The notes: generated by a model from the letters alone, not told the origin. 64,000 nt of DNA from Lysobacter sp. S4-A87 (GCF_022637455.1 NZ_CP093341.1:3472001-3536000), one strand, 5' to 3'; shown: positions 9,283 through 26,710, counted from the stretch's first letter. Program-made: numbers and translations.

Positions 9283-9660
9283 ATGAACAGCAAGGTCGAA
9301 CAACACGGATCCTCCTCTGCCGGCGACATCGTCAAGTACGCACTTGCCGTGCTGCTGGTCGCTGCGGGCGTGGCCGCTTACATCTACTTCGACCAGTGGG
9401 CCGGCGCGCTGCGCGCCCTGGCCGTCGCTGGCGGCCTGGTCCTGGGTGCCGGTGTGTTCCTGACCAGCTCCAAGGGCCTGCAAACCCGCGAATTCCTGTC
9501 TGAATCGCGCTTCGAGCTGCGCAAGGTGGTCTGGCCGACCCGCCAGGAAGCCATGCGCACCACCTGGGTGGTCATGATCGCCGTCGCCGTGCTGAGCCTG
9601 ATCCTGGCCGGTTTCGACGTGGTGATCCAGGCCGCAGTCAAGTTCCTGCTGGGGCGCTGA
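9283..9660 (+). CDS. secE: Preprotein translocase subunit SecE
   Basis: SecE clamps SecY in the SecYEG channel of the inner membrane. The 125-residue form starting MNSKVEQ has three hydrophobic segments, as in the long SecE of E. coli. They are followed by the conserved cytoplasmic amphipathic helix and hinge ([13 protein letters not shown]) and the final membrane helix. A second ATG three codons upstream (9274) is equally in frame. I prefer 9283 because MNSK is the usual family start. nusG begins 4 bases after the stop. Confidence 0.93.
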   Translation: MNSKVEQHGSSSAGDIVKYALAVLLVAAGVAAYIYFDQWAGALRALAVAGGLVLGAGVFLTSSKGLQTREFLSESRFELRKVVWPTRQEAMRTTWVVMIAVAVLSLILAGFDVVIQAAVKFLLGR

Positions 9661-9664
9661 AGAA

Positions 9665-10234
9665 ATGAGCGAAGTGCATAAGCGTTGGTACGTGGTACAT
9701 GCCTACTCGGGCTTCGAGAAGTCCGTGGCACAGGCGCTGCGTGACCGTATCGTGCGCGACGGCATGCAGGAGCGTTTCGGCGAAGTGCTGGTCCCGACCG
9801 AAGAGGTCGTGGAAATGCGCTCCGGCCAGAAGCGCCGTTCCGAGCGCAAGTTCTTCCCGGGCTATGTCCTGGTCCAGATTGCGACCCATGACGAAGCGGG
9901 CATCCCGCGCATGGACAACGAGAGCTGGCACCTGGTCAAGGAGACCCCGAAGGTGATGGGCTTCATCGGCGGCACCGCCGACCGCCCGCTGCCGATCGCC
10001 GACCACGAGGCCGACATGATCCTGCAGCGCGTGCAGGAAGGCGTCGAGAAGCCCAAGCCCAAGGTGCTGTTCGAGCCGGGCGAGATGGTCCGGGTCATCG
10101 ACGGCCCGTTCAACGACTTCAACGGCGTGGTCGAAGAGATCAACTACGAGAAGAGCCGCCTGCGCGTGGCCGTGCTCATTTTCGGCCGCTCGACCCCGGT
10201 CGAGCTGGAATTCGGGCAGGTCGAGAAGGCCTGA
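9665..10234 (+). CDS. nusG: Transcription elongation/antitermination factor NusG
   Basis: NusG binds RNA polymerase and couples it to Rho and to the ribosome. The 189-residue protein has the NGN domain ([13 protein letters not shown], later KFFPGYVLV and GFIGG) in residues 1-120. A C-terminal KOW domain begins near [16 protein letters not shown]. Length is normal. It is tightly coupled to secE and precedes the rplKA promoter region. Confidence 0.97.
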   Translation: MSEVHKRWYVVHAYSGFEKSVAQALRDRIVRDGMQERFGEVLVPTEEVVEMRSGQKRRSERKFFPGYVLVQIATHDEAGIPRMDNESWHLVKETPKVMGFIGGTADRPLPIADHEADMILQRVQEGVEKPKPKVLFEPGEMVRVIDGPFNDFNGVVEEINYEKSRLRVAVLIFGRSTPVELEFGQVEKA

Positions 10235-10253
10235 CCCGGCTCGGCGCCGGGTC
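10233..10253 (+). terminator. Hairpin at the nusG stop codon
   Basis: An 8-bp stem GACCCGGC/GCCGGGTC starts inside the nusG stop codon. No T run follows, so it may be only a weak terminator before the rplK promoter. Confidence 0.4.
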
Positions 10254-10277
10254 TGGCATCCGGCGCTAAATAGCTGA

Positions 10278-10283
10278 TATACT
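10278..10283 (+). promoter_or_regulatory. -10 box upstream of rplKA
   Basis: TATACT fits a sigma70 -10, but I see no good -35 at 16-18 bases. Nearly the same box (TATACT) precedes rpsL (22028) and rpsM (38009), which supports it as the promoter of the L11 operon. Confidence 0.5.
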
Positions 10284-10319
10284 TGCTGGCTCGCCGCTTT
10301 CAGCGCGATCCAGAAGCCC

Positions 10320-10432
10320 CGGCCGCCGCATGGCGGCCGTCGGCGTGCTGGGCAGTCCAGTCAGATTGCAGACACAACGTGATGTCGGGACACGTGATTT
10401 TCCCGGCGCGATGGGGAGCCTGAAGTCCAGGC
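10320..10432 (+). promoter_or_regulatory. Structured leader of rplKA
   Basis: The roughly 165-base leader has a perfect 8-bp hairpin CGGCCGCC/GGCGGCCG with loop GCAT (10320-10339). Near the start codon is a second hairpin GCCTG/CAGGC (10418-10432) preceded by ATGGGGA. In E. coli, L1 represses this operon by binding a leader structure that mimics its 23S site. The second hairpin is the best-placed candidate here, but I cannot confirm the L1 consensus by eye. Confidence 0.45.
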
Positions 10433-10454
10433 GTTTGCACCCGGAGAGAGAGAA

Positions 10455-10883
10455 ATGGCTAAGAAAGTAGTCGGTTACATCAAGTTGCAGGTCAAGGCCG
10501 GCCAGGCCAACCCGTCGCCGCCCGTCGGCCCGGCCCTGGGCCAGCGCGGCCTGAACATCATGGAGTTCTGCAAGGCCTTCAACGCCGCGACCTCCAAGCT
10601 CGAGCCGGGTCTGCCGACCCCGGTCATCATCACCGCGTACTCGGACCGTACCTTCACCTTCATCACCAAGTCGACCCCGGCTTCGGTGCTGCTGAAGAAG
10701 GCCGCCGGCGTCGCCTCGGGCTCCAAGCGCCCGAACACCGAGAAGGTGGGCAAGGTCACCCGCGCCCAGCTCGAAGCGATCGCCAAGCAGAAGGAAGCTG
10801 ACCTCACGGCAGCCGACCTGGATGCAGCGGTGAAGACGATTGCGGGTTCGGCCCGCAGCATGGGTCTGGTGGTGGAGGGTTAA
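10455..10883 (+). CDS. rplK: 50S ribosomal protein L11
   Basis: L11 forms the GTPase-associated centre with L10 and 23S rRNA helices 43/44, and RelA needs it to sense starvation. The 142-residue protein shows the usual [20 protein letters not shown] proline-rich N-domain. Its C-terminal RNA-binding domain ends [23 protein letters not shown] purine run supplies the ribosome site. rplA follows after 3 bases. Confidence 0.98.
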   Translation: MAKKVVGYIKLQVKAGQANPSPPVGPALGQRGLNIMEFCKAFNAATSKLEPGLPTPVIITAYSDRTFTFITKSTPASVLLKKAAGVASGSKRPNTEKVGKVTRAQLEAIAKQKEADLTAADLDAAVKTIAGSARSMGLVVEG

Positions 10884-10886
10884 GAC

Positions 10887-11585
10887 ATGGCAATGACCAA
10901 GCGCGAAAAGGCCATCCAGGCCGCAGTTGTCCCGGGCAAGACCTACGCCATCGACGACGCACTCAAGATCGTGAAGACCGCCACCAAGGCCAAGTTCGTC
11001 GAGTCCGTCGACGTCGCCGTGCGCCTGGGCGTGGACGCGAAGAAGTCCGACCAGCAGGTTCGCGGTTCGACCGTGCTGCCGGCAGGTACCGGCAAGTCGG
11101 TGCGCGTGGCGGTGTTCGCCCCCGCCGGTGCGAAGGCTGACGAAGCCATCGCCGCTGGCGCCGAAGCCGTGGGCATGGACGACCTGGCCGAGAAGATGAT
11201 GGCCGGCGACCTGAACTACGACGTCGTCATCGCCACCCCGGACGCCATGCGCGTCGTCGGCAAGCTGGGCCAGGTGCTCGGCCCGCGTGGCCTGATGCCG
11301 AACCCGAAGGTCGGCACCGTTTCGCCGAACCCGGCCGAAGCCGTGAAGAACGCCAAGGGCGGCCAGGTGCGTTACCGCACCGACAAGGCCGGCATCATCC
11401 ACTGCACCATCGGCAAGGCTTCGTTCGAAGACGCCTCGCTGAAGGAAAACCTGACCGCGCTGCTGCTCGACCTGATCAAGGCCAAGCCGTCGTCTGCCAA
11501 GGGCCAGTACCTGCAGAAGATCTCGATCAGCACCACCATGGGCCCCGGCGTCGCCGTGGACCAGGGCACGCTGACCCTGAAGTGA
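10887..11585 (+). CDS. rplA: 50S ribosomal protein L1
   Basis: L1 forms the mobile L1 stalk that helps eject deacylated tRNA and commonly represses its own operon at the rplK leader. The 232-residue product has the signature [14 protein letters not shown] and the [13 protein letters not shown] region. Spacing to rplK is 3 bases. A strong hairpin follows, separating it from rplJL. Confidence 0.98.
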   Translation: MAMTKREKAIQAAVVPGKTYAIDDALKIVKTATKAKFVESVDVAVRLGVDAKKSDQQVRGSTVLPAGTGKSVRVAVFAPAGAKADEAIAAGAEAVGMDDLAEKMMAGDLNYDVVIATPDAMRVVGKLGQVLGPRGLMPNPKVGTVSPNPAEAVKNAKGGQVRYRTDKAGIIHCTIGKASFEDASLKENLTALLLDLIKAKPSSAKGQYLQKISISTTMGPGVAVDQGTLTLK

Positions 11586-11592
11586 CGATTTG

Positions 11593-11614
11593 ACCCGCGC
11601 GCTTGCGCGTGGGT
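11593..11614 (+). terminator. Terminator after rplA
   Basis: A stem of about 10 bp (ACCCGCGCGC pairing with GCGCGTGGGT, one G-T pair) begins 8 bases after the rplA stop and is followed by TTGTC. It resembles the post-tuf palindromes and probably ends or attenuates rplKA transcription. Confidence 0.6.
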
Positions 11615-11623
11615 TTGTCAGAC

Positions 11624-11656
11624 CAACGTCCCCGGATTCCCGCCTTCGCGGGAATG
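11624..11656 (+). repeat. REP-like palindrome, family A
   Basis: This copy reads CAACGTCC then GGATTCCCGCCTTCGCGGGAATG, the reverse orientation of the 8930 copy with TCCC/GGGA instead of TCCCC/GGGGA in the stem. Confidence 0.8.
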
Positions 11657-11964
11657 CCGGAGACAAAATTTTGAGGGCATCGCCCAGGGTGCAAACCCGA
11701 AGCGATAGCCGTCAAAGACCGCAGGTGCGGTCAGCGCCTACCGGCGACGGGCATGGATGCTCGACATGGCAGGGAATCGCCGTCGGTGGAAGCGGGGCTG
11801 CTTAATCCGGACTCGTTCGGGTCGGCCTGCGTAGATGGTGCCTTCTGGAAATCTTTCTGGAGTGGCCACCACCGGGATGTTCGCCCATCCCCGATGCCAC
11901 GGACGGTATCGCCCAGGACCGCAAGCGGCAGGAGCCGTAAGCGGAGTTCATTTGGAGGAGTGCA
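11657..11964 (+). promoter_or_regulatory. rplJL leader with hairpin near the start codon
   Basis: The rplA-rplJ gap is 379 bases and holds a terminator, a REP element and this leader. I see no coding potential or convincing promoter in it. At 11919-11944 CCGC and GCGG flank an internal loop (AAG/TAA) and an inner CGGC/GCCG stem closed by AGGA. It sits just before the GGAGGAG ribosome site of rplJ. In E. coli the L10-(L12)4 complex represses at a leader structure in this position, so this is the candidate operator. Confidence 0.45.
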
Positions 11965-12501
11965 ATGGCTCTCAATCTGTCCCAGAAGCAAGAAGTAGTA
12001 GCCGAGCTGGCAGAAGTCGCCGCCAAGGCCCACTCCTTGATTGCTGTCGAGTACGCGGGCACCACGGTCAGTCAGATGACCGCGATGCGCAAGAAGGCTC
12101 GTGAAACCGGCGTTTTCTTGAAAGTTGTCAAGAACACCCTGGCTTCGCGCGCTGTCGTCGGTACCGAATACGAGTGCGCTAAAGACGTGCTCACCGGTCC
12201 GCTGCTGTACGCGTTCTCGATGGAAGAACCCGGCGCTGCCGGTCGTCTGATCAAGGAATTCGCCAAGGGTAACGACAAGCTGCAGGCCAAGGTCGTCGCG
12301 ATGGGTGGCCAGGTTTATCCGGCCAGCCACGTCGAAGTCCTCGCTTCGCTGCCGACCCTCGAACAGGCTCTGGCCATGCTGGCCCGCGTCCTCAACGAGC
12401 CGGCAACGATGTTCGCCCGCGCCGTCAAGGCAGTGGCCGACAAGCAGGGCGGTGGCGATGTTGCCGACGCCGAAGCCGAAGCAGTGGCGGAACCGGCGTA
12501 A
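11965..12501 (+). CDS. rplJ: 50S ribosomal protein L10
   Basis: L10 anchors L7/L12 dimers to the ribosome stalk. The 178-residue protein begins [15 protein letters not shown], with the N-terminal RNA-binding domain ([23 protein letters not shown]). It ends in the helical C-terminus that carries L12 dimers, here followed by an Asp/Ala/Glu-rich tail. A strong GGAGGAG lies 5 bases before the ATG. It heads the rplJL-rpoBC genes. Confidence 0.97.
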   Translation: MALNLSQKQEVVAELAEVAAKAHSLIAVEYAGTTVSQMTAMRKKARETGVFLKVVKNTLASRAVVGTEYECAKDVLTGPLLYAFSMEEPGAAGRLIKEFAKGNDKLQAKVVAMGGQVYPASHVEVLASLPTLEQALAMLARVLNEPATMFARAVKAVADKQGGGDVADAEAEAVAEPA

Positions 12502-12585
12502 CACGTTATTTAACGTCCGCGCCGAAACCTGTCGTAGCTCGCTTTACCAATCGATTCGTAAGATCAATTTCCAGAGGTTAATAAC

Positions 12586-12957
12586 ATGTCCCTGTCCAAC
12601 GAACAGATCGTCGACGCCATTGCCGAGAAGACCCTTCTCGAGGTGATGGAGCTGGTCAAGGCGATCGAAGAGAAGTTCGGCGTCTCCGCCGCTGCCCCGG
12701 TCGTCGCTGCTGGCCCGGCCGTTGCCGCTGCCGTCGTCGAAGAGCAGACCGAGTTCAACGTCATCCTGAAGGCTGCCGGCGAGAAGAAGGTCGAAGTCAT
12801 CAAGGCCGTCCGCGCCATCACCGGCCTGGGCCTGAAGGAAGCGAAGGACCTCGTCGAGGGTGCTCCGCAGACCGTGAAGGAAGCCGTCTCGAAGGACGAC
12901 GCCGAGAAGTTCAAGAAGGACCTCGAGGCTGCCGGCGCATCGGTCGAGCTGAAGTAA
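12586..12957 (+). CDS. rplL: 50S ribosomal protein L7/L12
   Basis: L7/L12 is the multimeric acidic stalk protein that recruits translation GTPases. The 123-residue product has the N-terminal dimerisation helices and an Ala/Val/Pro-rich hinge ([15 protein letters not shown]). Its C-terminal factor-binding domain contains [22 protein letters not shown]. Length and sequence are standard. Confidence 0.98.
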   Translation: MSLSNEQIVDAIAEKTLLEVMELVKAIEEKFGVSAAAPVVAAGPAVAAAVVEEQTEFNVILKAAGEKKVEVIKAVRAITGLGLKEAKDLVEGAPQTVKEAVSKDDAEKFKKDLEAAGASVELK

Positions 12958-12969
12958 TTCAGTACTTGT

Positions 12970-13039
12970 GTCGCCGGCTCTTGTTAAGAGCGTAGTACTG
13001 GCGACCACCTGAGGCTGGGGACGAAAGTCCCCGGCCTTT
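12970..13039 (+). promoter_or_regulatory. Structured rplL-rpoB junction
   Basis: Two structures lie in the 268-base gap. GTCGCC (12970) pairs with GGCGAC (13000), enclosing GCTCTT/AAGAGC. Then a 10-bp stem GGCTGGGGAC/GTCCCCGGCC with a GAAA tetraloop (13013-13036) is followed by TTT. In E. coli this junction holds an attenuator and an RNase III site that lower rpoBC relative to rplJL. The layout here fits the same role. The rest of the gap up to rpoB shows nothing clear. Confidence 0.55.
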
Positions 13040-13225
13040 GGCCGTTCCTGGGGTTACGAGCCCAGGGGGCGGCAGGAATAACGCGTTACCAACGAGTTGA
13101 CAGTCGGAAGTAGCGGGAGAAGGCGTGCTGGTGCCGGCAATACCAGCGACTTCCCACTGGCAATTTTGATCCCCCGGCTCGCCGCGAAGGCGAACCACCG
13201 AAAATCTCCGAGGCGGTAGCTCACC

Positions 13226-17407
<4,182 letters not shown>

Positions 17408-17517
17408 GGAATCCCAGGGCAGGGAAGGGAGTCGGCCACCGCGCAAGCGACCGGCTCCCGCTCCGAAGCCCGATCTGACGCTTCCCCATTCTCTATTCCC
17501 GATTCCCGGAGAAAACC

Positions 17518-21744
<4,227 letters not shown>

Positions 21745-21758
21745 GCAGCAAGAACGGG

Positions 21759-21781
21759 CAGGGCGGGAGTTTCCCGCCCTG
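21759..21781 (+). terminator. Terminator after rpoC
   Basis: A perfect 10-bp stem CAGGGCGGGA/TCCCGCCCTG with a GTT loop lies 14 bases after the rpoC stop. The tail is TTCGG rather than a long T run, so efficiency is uncertain. Confidence 0.65.
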
Positions 21782-21813
21782 TTCGGCCCACTCTGGGCCG
21801 GCCCCGGATTGGC

Positions 21814-21843
21814 TTGGTTTCGGCCGGCAAATCCGGTTACAAT
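21814..21843 (+). promoter_or_regulatory. rpsL promoter P1, matching the rpsJ promoter
   Basis: The boxes are TTGGTT (21814-21819), an 18-base spacer and TACAAT (21838-21843). The 13 bases ATCCGGTTACAAT differ from the S10 promoter at one position, and the CTTG of the -35 region lies at the same distance. The shared wording strengthens both calls. Confidence 0.65.
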
Positions 21844-21855
21844 TAGGGAAATACC

Positions 21856-21918
21856 GACAGCCCCCTCGTGGGGCCGTCCAGATCACGAAATGAGGATGCA
21901 GGATGCGCCTCGTGTTCG
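21856..21918 (+). promoter_or_regulatory. str-operon leader with conserved AGGAY hairpin
   Basis: Hairpin I (21856-21878) has arms GACAGCCCC/GGGGCCGTC and a CTCGT loop. Seven bases later, hairpin II (21886-21918) starts CGAAATGAGG and closes with GCGCCTCGTGTTCG. It has about 13 bp, a bulged G before TTCG, a bulged A and loop AGGAT. Both parts recur in the S10 leader in the same order and spacing. Loops presenting AGGA resemble CsrA/RsmA sites, but the ligand is unknown. Confidence 0.6.
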
Positions 21919-22003
21919 GCCCAGGATGGGCGGGATCGCAGTGAAGTTCCGACCTCGCAGGCTGCCTTCGGCGGCCCGGGCGGAACACACGGTTTAGCTC
22001 GCG

Positions 22004-22033
22004 TTGACGGTGACGTCTGACGCGGGCTATACT
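22004..22033 (+). promoter_or_regulatory. rpsL promoter P2
   Basis: TTGACG (22004-22009), an 18-base spacer and TATACT (22028-22033) make a strong sigma70 promoter about 87 bases before the rpsL start. Transcripts from it would skip the AGGAY hairpin leader, giving a second mode of expression. Between the two promoters lies one further hairpin (around 21960-21976) and nothing else clear. Confidence 0.7.
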
Positions 22034-22119
22034 TTTTCGTCTCGGTATGCCGGGTTGCCCCGGCGTGCCGTTCGTTTTTCCACGAAAGGCCAATCCAGGC
22101 CTTCTTCAAAGAGTTCCAG

Positions 22120-22494
22120 ATGGCGACGATCAATCAGCTGGTCCGCAAGCCGCGGCAGGCGACCACCTACAAGAGTGCCTCGCCGGCGCTCGCGAACTGC
22201 CCGCAGCGTCGTGGCGTTTGCACCCGCGTGTACACCACGACCCCGAAGAAGCCGAACTCGGCTCTGCGTAAGGTCGCCAAGGTGCGCCTGACCAACGGCT
22301 ACGAGGTCATCTCGTACATCGGCGGCGAAGGCCACAACCTTCAGGAGCACTCGGTCGTGCTGATCCGCGGCGGTCGCGTCAAGGACCTGCCGGGCGTGCG
22401 CTACCACACCGTGCGTGGCTCGCTCGATGCCGCCGGTGTCGCCAAGCGCCGCCAGAGCCGCTCCAAGTACGGCGCCAAGCGTCCGAAGTCCTAA
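22120..22494 (+). CDS. rpsL: 30S ribosomal protein S12
   Basis: S12 sits at the decoding centre and tunes accuracy. The 124-residue protein contains [13 protein letters not shown], with the lysine that streptomycin-resistance mutations change, and [17 protein letters not shown], with the second lysine and the aspartate that RimO modifies. All are wild type, so no streptomycin resistance is encoded at these positions. It is the first gene of the str operon. Confidence 0.98.
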   Translation: MATINQLVRKPRQATTYKSASPALANCPQRRGVCTRVYTTTPKKPNSALRKVAKVRLTNGYEVISYIGGEGHNLQEHSVVLIRGGRVKDLPGVRYHTVRGSLDAAGVAKRRQSRSKYGAKRPKS

Positions 22495-22547
22495 GCCGGA
22501 CGACCGTTTCGGTCTCCGTACAAGAATCACGAGAATAGGTACGCACC

Positions 22548-23015
22548 ATGTCGCGTAAAGGTTCCACCCCTCAGCGTTCGGTCCTGCCGGACCCCAAGCA
22601 CGGCAGCGAGACGATCGCCCGTTTCATCAACATGGTCATGCAGAGCGGCAAGAAGTCGGTCGCCGAGAAGATCGTCTACGGCGCGATGGATGTCATCAGC
22701 GAGAAGAACCCCAATGCCCTCGAGCTGGTCGAGAAGGCACTGGGCAACGTTTCGCCTGCGGTCGAAGTGAAGTCGCGTCGCGTCGGCGGTGCCACCTACC
22801 AGGTGCCGGTCGAAGTCCGTGCCTCGCGCCGCATGGCGCTGGCCATGCGCTGGCTGATCGAGTCGGCGCGCAAGCGCGGCGAGAACACCATGCCGCGCAA
22901 GCTCGCTGCCGAACTGATCGACGCCTCGGAAAGCCGCGGCGGCGCCATCAAGAAGCGCGAAGAAACCCACCGCATGGCGGAAGCGAACAAGGCGTTCGCC
23001 CACTACCGCTGGTGA
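22548..23015 (+). CDS. rpsG: 30S ribosomal protein S7
   Basis: S7 nucleates assembly of the 30S head and contacts E-site tRNA. The 155-residue protein starts [20 protein letters not shown] and contains the beta-hairpin and helix region [19 protein letters not shown]. The C-terminus ends [11 protein letters not shown], as is normal. In E. coli it represses the str operon at the rpsL-rpsG junction; no clear copy of that site is visible in the 53-base junction here. Confidence 0.98.
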   Translation: MSRKGSTPQRSVLPDPKHGSETIARFINMVMQSGKKSVAEKIVYGAMDVISEKNPNALELVEKALGNVSPAVEVKSRRVGGATYQVPVEVRASRRMALAMRWLIESARKRGENTMPRKLAAELIDASESRGGAIKKREETHRMAEANKAFAHYRW

Positions 23016-23023
23016 TCTGAGCC

Positions 23024-23125
23024 GGACGCCCCCATATAGGGGGGCGTCCCACTCAGCAGCACGACATGTGCTGCCGCGGCGGCGAGAAAGCCGCCATGCG
23101 AACCGGAGGCCGCCTTTGAGGCGGC
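23024..23125 (+). other. Three hairpins between rpsG and fusA
   Basis: The 150-base gap holds a 10-bp stem GGACGCCCCC/GGGGGCGTCC (23024-23049), a 6-bp stem GGCGGC/GCCGCC (23080-23097) and a 6-bp stem GCCGCC/GGCGGC (23109-23125). No T tract follows any of them, so the operon may continue through them. They could adjust fusA expression or RNA stability. Confidence 0.55.
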
Positions 23126-23165
23126 GTCCGGCCATCTGGAATTCGAAAACTTACGAGAGGGTCCC

Positions 23166-25286
23166 GTGGCTCGCACCACTCCCATCGAGCGTTACCGCAA
23201 CTTCGGCATCATGGCCCACATCGATGCCGGCAAGACCACCACGTCCGAACGCATCCTGTTCTACACCGGTGTCAGCCACAAGATCGGCGAAGTGCACGAA
23301 GGTGCCGCGACGATGGACTGGATGGAACAGGAGCAGGAGCGCGGCATCACCATTACGTCGGCCGCTACGACCGCGTTCTGGAAGGGCATGGACAAGTCCT
23401 TGCCTGAGCACCGCTTCAACATCATCGACACCCCCGGGCACGTCGACTTCACCATCGAAGTCGAGCGTTCGCTGCGCGTGCTCGACGGTGCGGTGTTCGT
23501 GCTGTGCGCCGTCGGTGGCGTCCAGCCGCAGTCCGAGACCGTGTGGCGTCAGGCCAACAAGTACTCGGTGCCGCGCATGGCGTTCGTCAACAAGATGGAC
23601 CGCACCGGAGCCAACTTCGACAAGGTCGTCGAGCAGCTGCGTGCGCGCCTTGGCGCCTACGCCGTGCCGATGCAGGTGCCGATCGGCGCTGAAGACGGCT
23701 TCGAGGGCGTGGTCGACCTGCTGAAGATGAAGGCCATCCACTGGGATGTCGCCTCGCAGGGCACCGTGTTCGAGTACCGCGAGATCCCGGCGAACCTCCA
23801 GGCCCAGGCCGAGGCAGCGCGCAACTTCATGGTCGAAGCTGCCGCCGAAGCGTCCGAAGAGCTGATGGACAAGTACCTCAACGAAGGCGAGCTCACCGAA
23901 GTGGAGATCGTCGCCGGTCTGCGCGCGCGCACCCTGCGCGTCGAGATCGTGCCTGTCTTCTGCGGTTCGGCGTTCAAGAACAAGGGCGTGCAGGCCATGC
24001 TCGACGGCGTGATCAACCTGCTGCCGTCGCCGGCCGACCGTCCGCCGGTCCAGGGCATCGACGAAGACGACAAGGAGGACACCCGCACCGCGTCCGACAC
24101 CGAGCCGTTCTCGGCGCTTGCGTTCAAGATCATGACCGATCCGTTCGTCGGTTCGCTGACCTTCTTCCGCGTCTACTCGGGCGTGCTCAACTCCGGCGAC
24201 CAGGTGTACAACCCGGTGAAGTCGAAGAAGGAGCGCGTGGGCCGCATCCTGCAGATGCACGCCAACCAGCGCGACGAGATCAAGGAAGTCCGCGCCGGCG
24301 ATATCGCCGCGGCCGTGGGCCTGAAGGACGTGACCACCGGCGACACGCTGTGCGCGCAGGATCACATCATCACCCTCGAGCGCATGACCTTCCCGGAGCC
24401 CGTCATCTCGATGGCGGTCGAGCCCAAGACCAAGTCCGATCAGGAAAAGATGGGCATGGCACTGGGTCGCCTGGCGCAGGAAGATCCTTCGTTCCGCGTG
24501 CGTACCGACGAAGAGTCGGGCCAGACGATCATCGCCGGCATGGGCGAGTTGCACCTGGATATCCTCGTCGACCGCATGCGTCGCGAGTTCAATGTCGAGG
24601 CCAACGTCGGCAAGCCGCAGGTGGCGTACCGCGAGACCATCCGCAAGTCGGACGTCAAGTCGGACTACAAGCACGCCAAGCAGTCGGGCGGTAAGGGCCA
24701 GTACGGCCATGTCGTCATCGAGCTGTCGCCGATGAACGAAGCCGACCGTGCCAACGAAGACGTCAAGAATGACTTCCTGTTCGTCAACGACATCACCGGC
24801 GGCGTGATCCCGAAGGAGTTCATCCCGGCGGTCGAGAAGGGCCTGCGCGAGACGATCACCAGCGGTCCGCTGGCCGGCTTCCCGGTCGTGGGCATCAAGG
24901 TCAAGCTCGTGTTCGGCTCGTACCATGACGTCGACTCGTCGGAAATGGCGTTCAAGCTCGCCTCTTCGATGGCGTTCAAGGAAGGCTTCCGCAAGGCCGA
25001 TCCGGTCCTGCTCGAGCCGATCATGAAGGTCGAAGTCGTGACGCCGGAAGAGTACGTCGGCGACGTGATGGGCGACCTGAGCCGTCGTCGCGGCCTGCTC
25101 CAGGGCCAGGACGATACGCCGTCGGGCAAGACCATCAACGCGATGGTGCCGCTGGGCGAGATGTTCGGTTATGCCACCACGATCCGTTCGCTGACCCAGG
25201 GTCGCGCGACGTTCACGATGGAATTCGACCATTACGCCGAAGCCCCGAACAACATCGCCGAAGCGGTGATGAAGAAGGGCGGTTGA
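23166..25286 (+). CDS. fusA: Elongation factor G
   Basis: EF-G drives translocation with GTP and helps recycle ribosomes. The 706-residue protein has G1 [10 protein letters not shown] (residues 17-26), the effector segment [13 protein letters not shown]3 DTPGHVDF and G4 NKMDR. It also has the domain III-V regions, including the ribosome-contacting [20 protein letters not shown] segment. Length matches the str-operon paralogue rather than the mitochondrial-type or FusA2 forms. Confidence 0.98.
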   Translation: MARTTPIERYRNFGIMAHIDAGKTTTSERILFYTGVSHKIGEVHEGAATMDWMEQEQERGITITSAATTAFWKGMDKSLPEHRFNIIDTPGHVDFTIEVERSLRVLDGAVFVLCAVGGVQPQSETVWRQANKYSVPRMAFVNKMDRTGANFDKVVEQLRARLGAYAVPMQVPIGAEDGFEGVVDLLKMKAIHWDVASQGTVFEYREIPANLQAQAEAARNFMVEAAAEASEELMDKYLNEGELTEVEIVAGLRARTLRVEIVPVFCGSAFKNKGVQAMLDGVINLLPSPADRPPVQGIDEDDKEDTRTASDTEPFSALAFKIMTDPFVGSLTFFRVYSGVLNSGDQVYNPVKSKKERVGRILQMHANQRDEIKEVRAGDIAAAVGLKDVTTGDTLCAQDHIITLERMTFPEPVISMAVEPKTKSDQEKMGMALGRLAQEDPSFRVRTDEESGQTIIAGMGELHLDILVDRMRREFNVEANVGKPQVAYRETIRKSDVKSDYKHAKQSGGKGQYGHVVIELSPMNEADRANEDVKNDFLFVNDITGGVIPKEFIPAVEKGLRETITSGPLAGFPVVGIKVKLVFGSYHDVDSSEMAFKLASSMAFKEGFRKADPVLLEPIMKVEVVTPEEYVGDVMGDLSRRRGLLQGQDDTPSGKTINAMVPLGEMFGYATTIRSLTQGRATFTMEFDHYAEAPNNIAEAVMKKGG

Positions 25287-25299
25287 TCGAAGTCCCCGT

Positions 25300-25321
25300 G
25301 GCGCCGGCCCTCGCCGGCGCC
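25300..25321 (+). other. Hairpin between fusA and tuf copy 2
   Basis: A perfect 9-bp stem GGCGCCGGC/GCCGGCGCC lies 14 bases after the fusA stop with a 4-base loop. No T run follows. It probably shapes relative expression of fusA and tuf rather than ending the operon. Confidence 0.5.
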
Positions 25322-25364
25322 TCGTTACCACAGAACACGCATCAAACTTTAAAGAGAGACAATC

Positions 25365-26555
25365 ATGGCCAAGGGTAAATTTGAGCGCACCAAGCCCCAC
25401 GTGAACGTGGGCACGATCGGTCACGTCGACCACGGCAAGACGACGCTGACGGCGGCACTGACGAAGGTGGGTGCGGAGCGTTTCGGTGGCGAGTTCAAGG
25501 CGTACGACGCGATCGACGCGGCGCCGGAAGAGAAGGCGCGCGGCATCACGATCTCGACGGCGCACGTCGAGTACGAGAGCCCGAACCGTCACTACGCCCA
25601 CGTGGACTGCCCGGGCCACGCCGACTACGTGAAGAACATGATCACGGGTGCGGCGCAGATGGACGGCGCGATCCTGGTGTGCTCGGCCGCTGACGGCCCG
25701 ATGCCGCAGACGCGCGAGCACATCCTGCTGTCGCGCCAGGTCGGCGTGCCGTACATCGTCGTGTACCTGAACAAGGCCGACATGGTCGACGACGCCGAGC
25801 TGCTCGAGCTGGTCGAGATGGAAGTGCGCGAGCTGCTGTCGAAGTACGACTTCCCGGGCGACGACACCCCGATCATCCACGGTTCGGCCCGTCTGGCGCT
25901 GGAAGGCGACCAGTCGGAAATCGGCGTGCCGTCGATCCTGCGTCTGGTCGAGGCGCTGGACACGTTCATTCCGCAGCCGGAGCGTGACGTCGACAAGGCG
26001 TTCCTGATGCCGGTGGAAGACGTGTTCTCGATCTCGGGCCGCGGCACCGTGGTGACCGGCCGTATCGAGCGCGGCATCATCAAGGTGGGCGACGAAATCG
26101 AAATCGTCGGTATCCGTCCGACGCAGAAGACGACCGTCACCGGCGTCGAGATGTTCCGCAAGCTGCTCGATCAGGGCCAGGCAGGCGACAACGCCGGTCT
26201 GCTGCTGCGCGGCACCAAGCGTGACGACGTCGAGCGCGGCCAGGTGCTGTGCAAGCCGGGTTCGATCACCCCGCACACCGAGTTCGAGGCCGAGGTGTAC
26301 GTGCTGTCGAAGGACGAGGGCGGCCGTCACACCCCGTTCTTCAAGGGCTACCGCCCGCAGTTCTACTTCCGCACGACCGACATCACCGGCGCAGTGACGC
26401 TGCCGGAAGGCGTCGAGATGGTCATGCCGGGCGACAACATCAAGATGGTCGTCGCGCTGATCAACCCGGTGGCAATGGACGAAGGCCTGCGTTTCGCAAT
26501 CCGCGAAGGCGGCCGTACCGTCGGCGCCGGCGTGGTGGCGAAGATCATCAAGTGA
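25365..26555 (+). CDS. tuf: Elongation factor Tu, copy 2
   Basis: This is the str-operon (tufA-type) EF-Tu. The 396-residue protein is identical to the 7694 copy. It lies 78 bases after fusA and has its own AAAGAGAG ribosome site upstream of the ATG. Two tuf genes are common in gammaproteobacteria, kept alike by recombination. Confidence 0.98.
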   Translation: MAKGKFERTKPHVNVGTIGHVDHGKTTLTAALTKVGAERFGGEFKAYDAIDAAPEEKARGITISTAHVEYESPNRHYAHVDCPGHADYVKNMITGAAQMDGAILVCSAADGPMPQTREHILLSRQVGVPYIVVYLNKADMVDDAELLELVEMEVRELLSKYDFPGDDTPIIHGSARLALEGDQSEIGVPSILRLVEALDTFIPQPERDVDKAFLMPVEDVFSISGRGTVVTGRIERGIIKVGDEIEIVGIRPTQKTTVTGVEMFRKLLDQGQAGDNAGLLLRGTKRDDVERGQVLCKPGSITPHTEFEAEVYVLSKDEGGRHTPFFKGYRPQFYFRTTDITGAVTLPEGVEMVMPGDNIKMVVALINPVAMDEGLRFAIREGGRTVGAGVVAKIIK

Positions 26556-26604
26556 CGAATTGACCCGGGCGCGCGCAAGCGCGCCCGGCTTTGTCAATTC
26601 GTCA
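26553..26604 (+). terminator. Nested palindrome after tuf copy 2
   Basis: This is the same nested 12-bp outer and 10-bp inner stems with GCAA loop as after tuf copy 1. It separates the str operon from the S10 promoter. Confidence 0.7.
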
Positions 26605-26635
26605 TCCCCGCGAAGGCGGGGATCCAGGGACGTTG
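26601..26635 (+). repeat. REP-like palindrome, family A
   Basis: This copy is identical to the one at 8930-8964 and lies within the converted tuf tract. Confidence 0.85.
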
Positions 26636-26680
26636 ATCCGGGGCCTGAACAGCCCCATCTGACCGCCCCACAGCACGTGC

Positions 26681-26710
26681 TTGCACAACCTGTGGATATC
26701 CGGTTAGAAT
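26681..26710 (+). promoter_or_regulatory. S10 operon promoter
   Basis: TTGCAC (26681-26686), an 18-base spacer and TAGAAT (26705-26710). The ATCCGGTTA just before and within the -10 also occurs at rpsL P1. It lies about 320 bases before rpsJ, giving a long leader. Confidence 0.7.

Larger units (their letters stand above)
25363..26637 (+). repeat. Long direct repeat, tuf copy 2
   Basis: This is the partner of 7692-8966. Identity starts two bases before the ATG and ends at GTTGAT, where copy 1 continues TTTG and copy 2 CCGG. One difference is seen (A at 25379). The open frames read in all other phases across the gene are also the same in both copies, which supports near-identity at DNA level. 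Confidence 0.9.

Noticed and set aside
21889-21997. Possible 36-codon upstream ORF in the rpsL leader
   Set aside because: No good ribosome site, and the matching region before rpsJ reads a different peptide; RNA structure explains the conservation better.
22120-22494. Streptomycin resistance in rpsL (and rifampicin resistance in rpoB)
   Set aside because: The residues commonly changed in resistant strains are wild type in both proteins.
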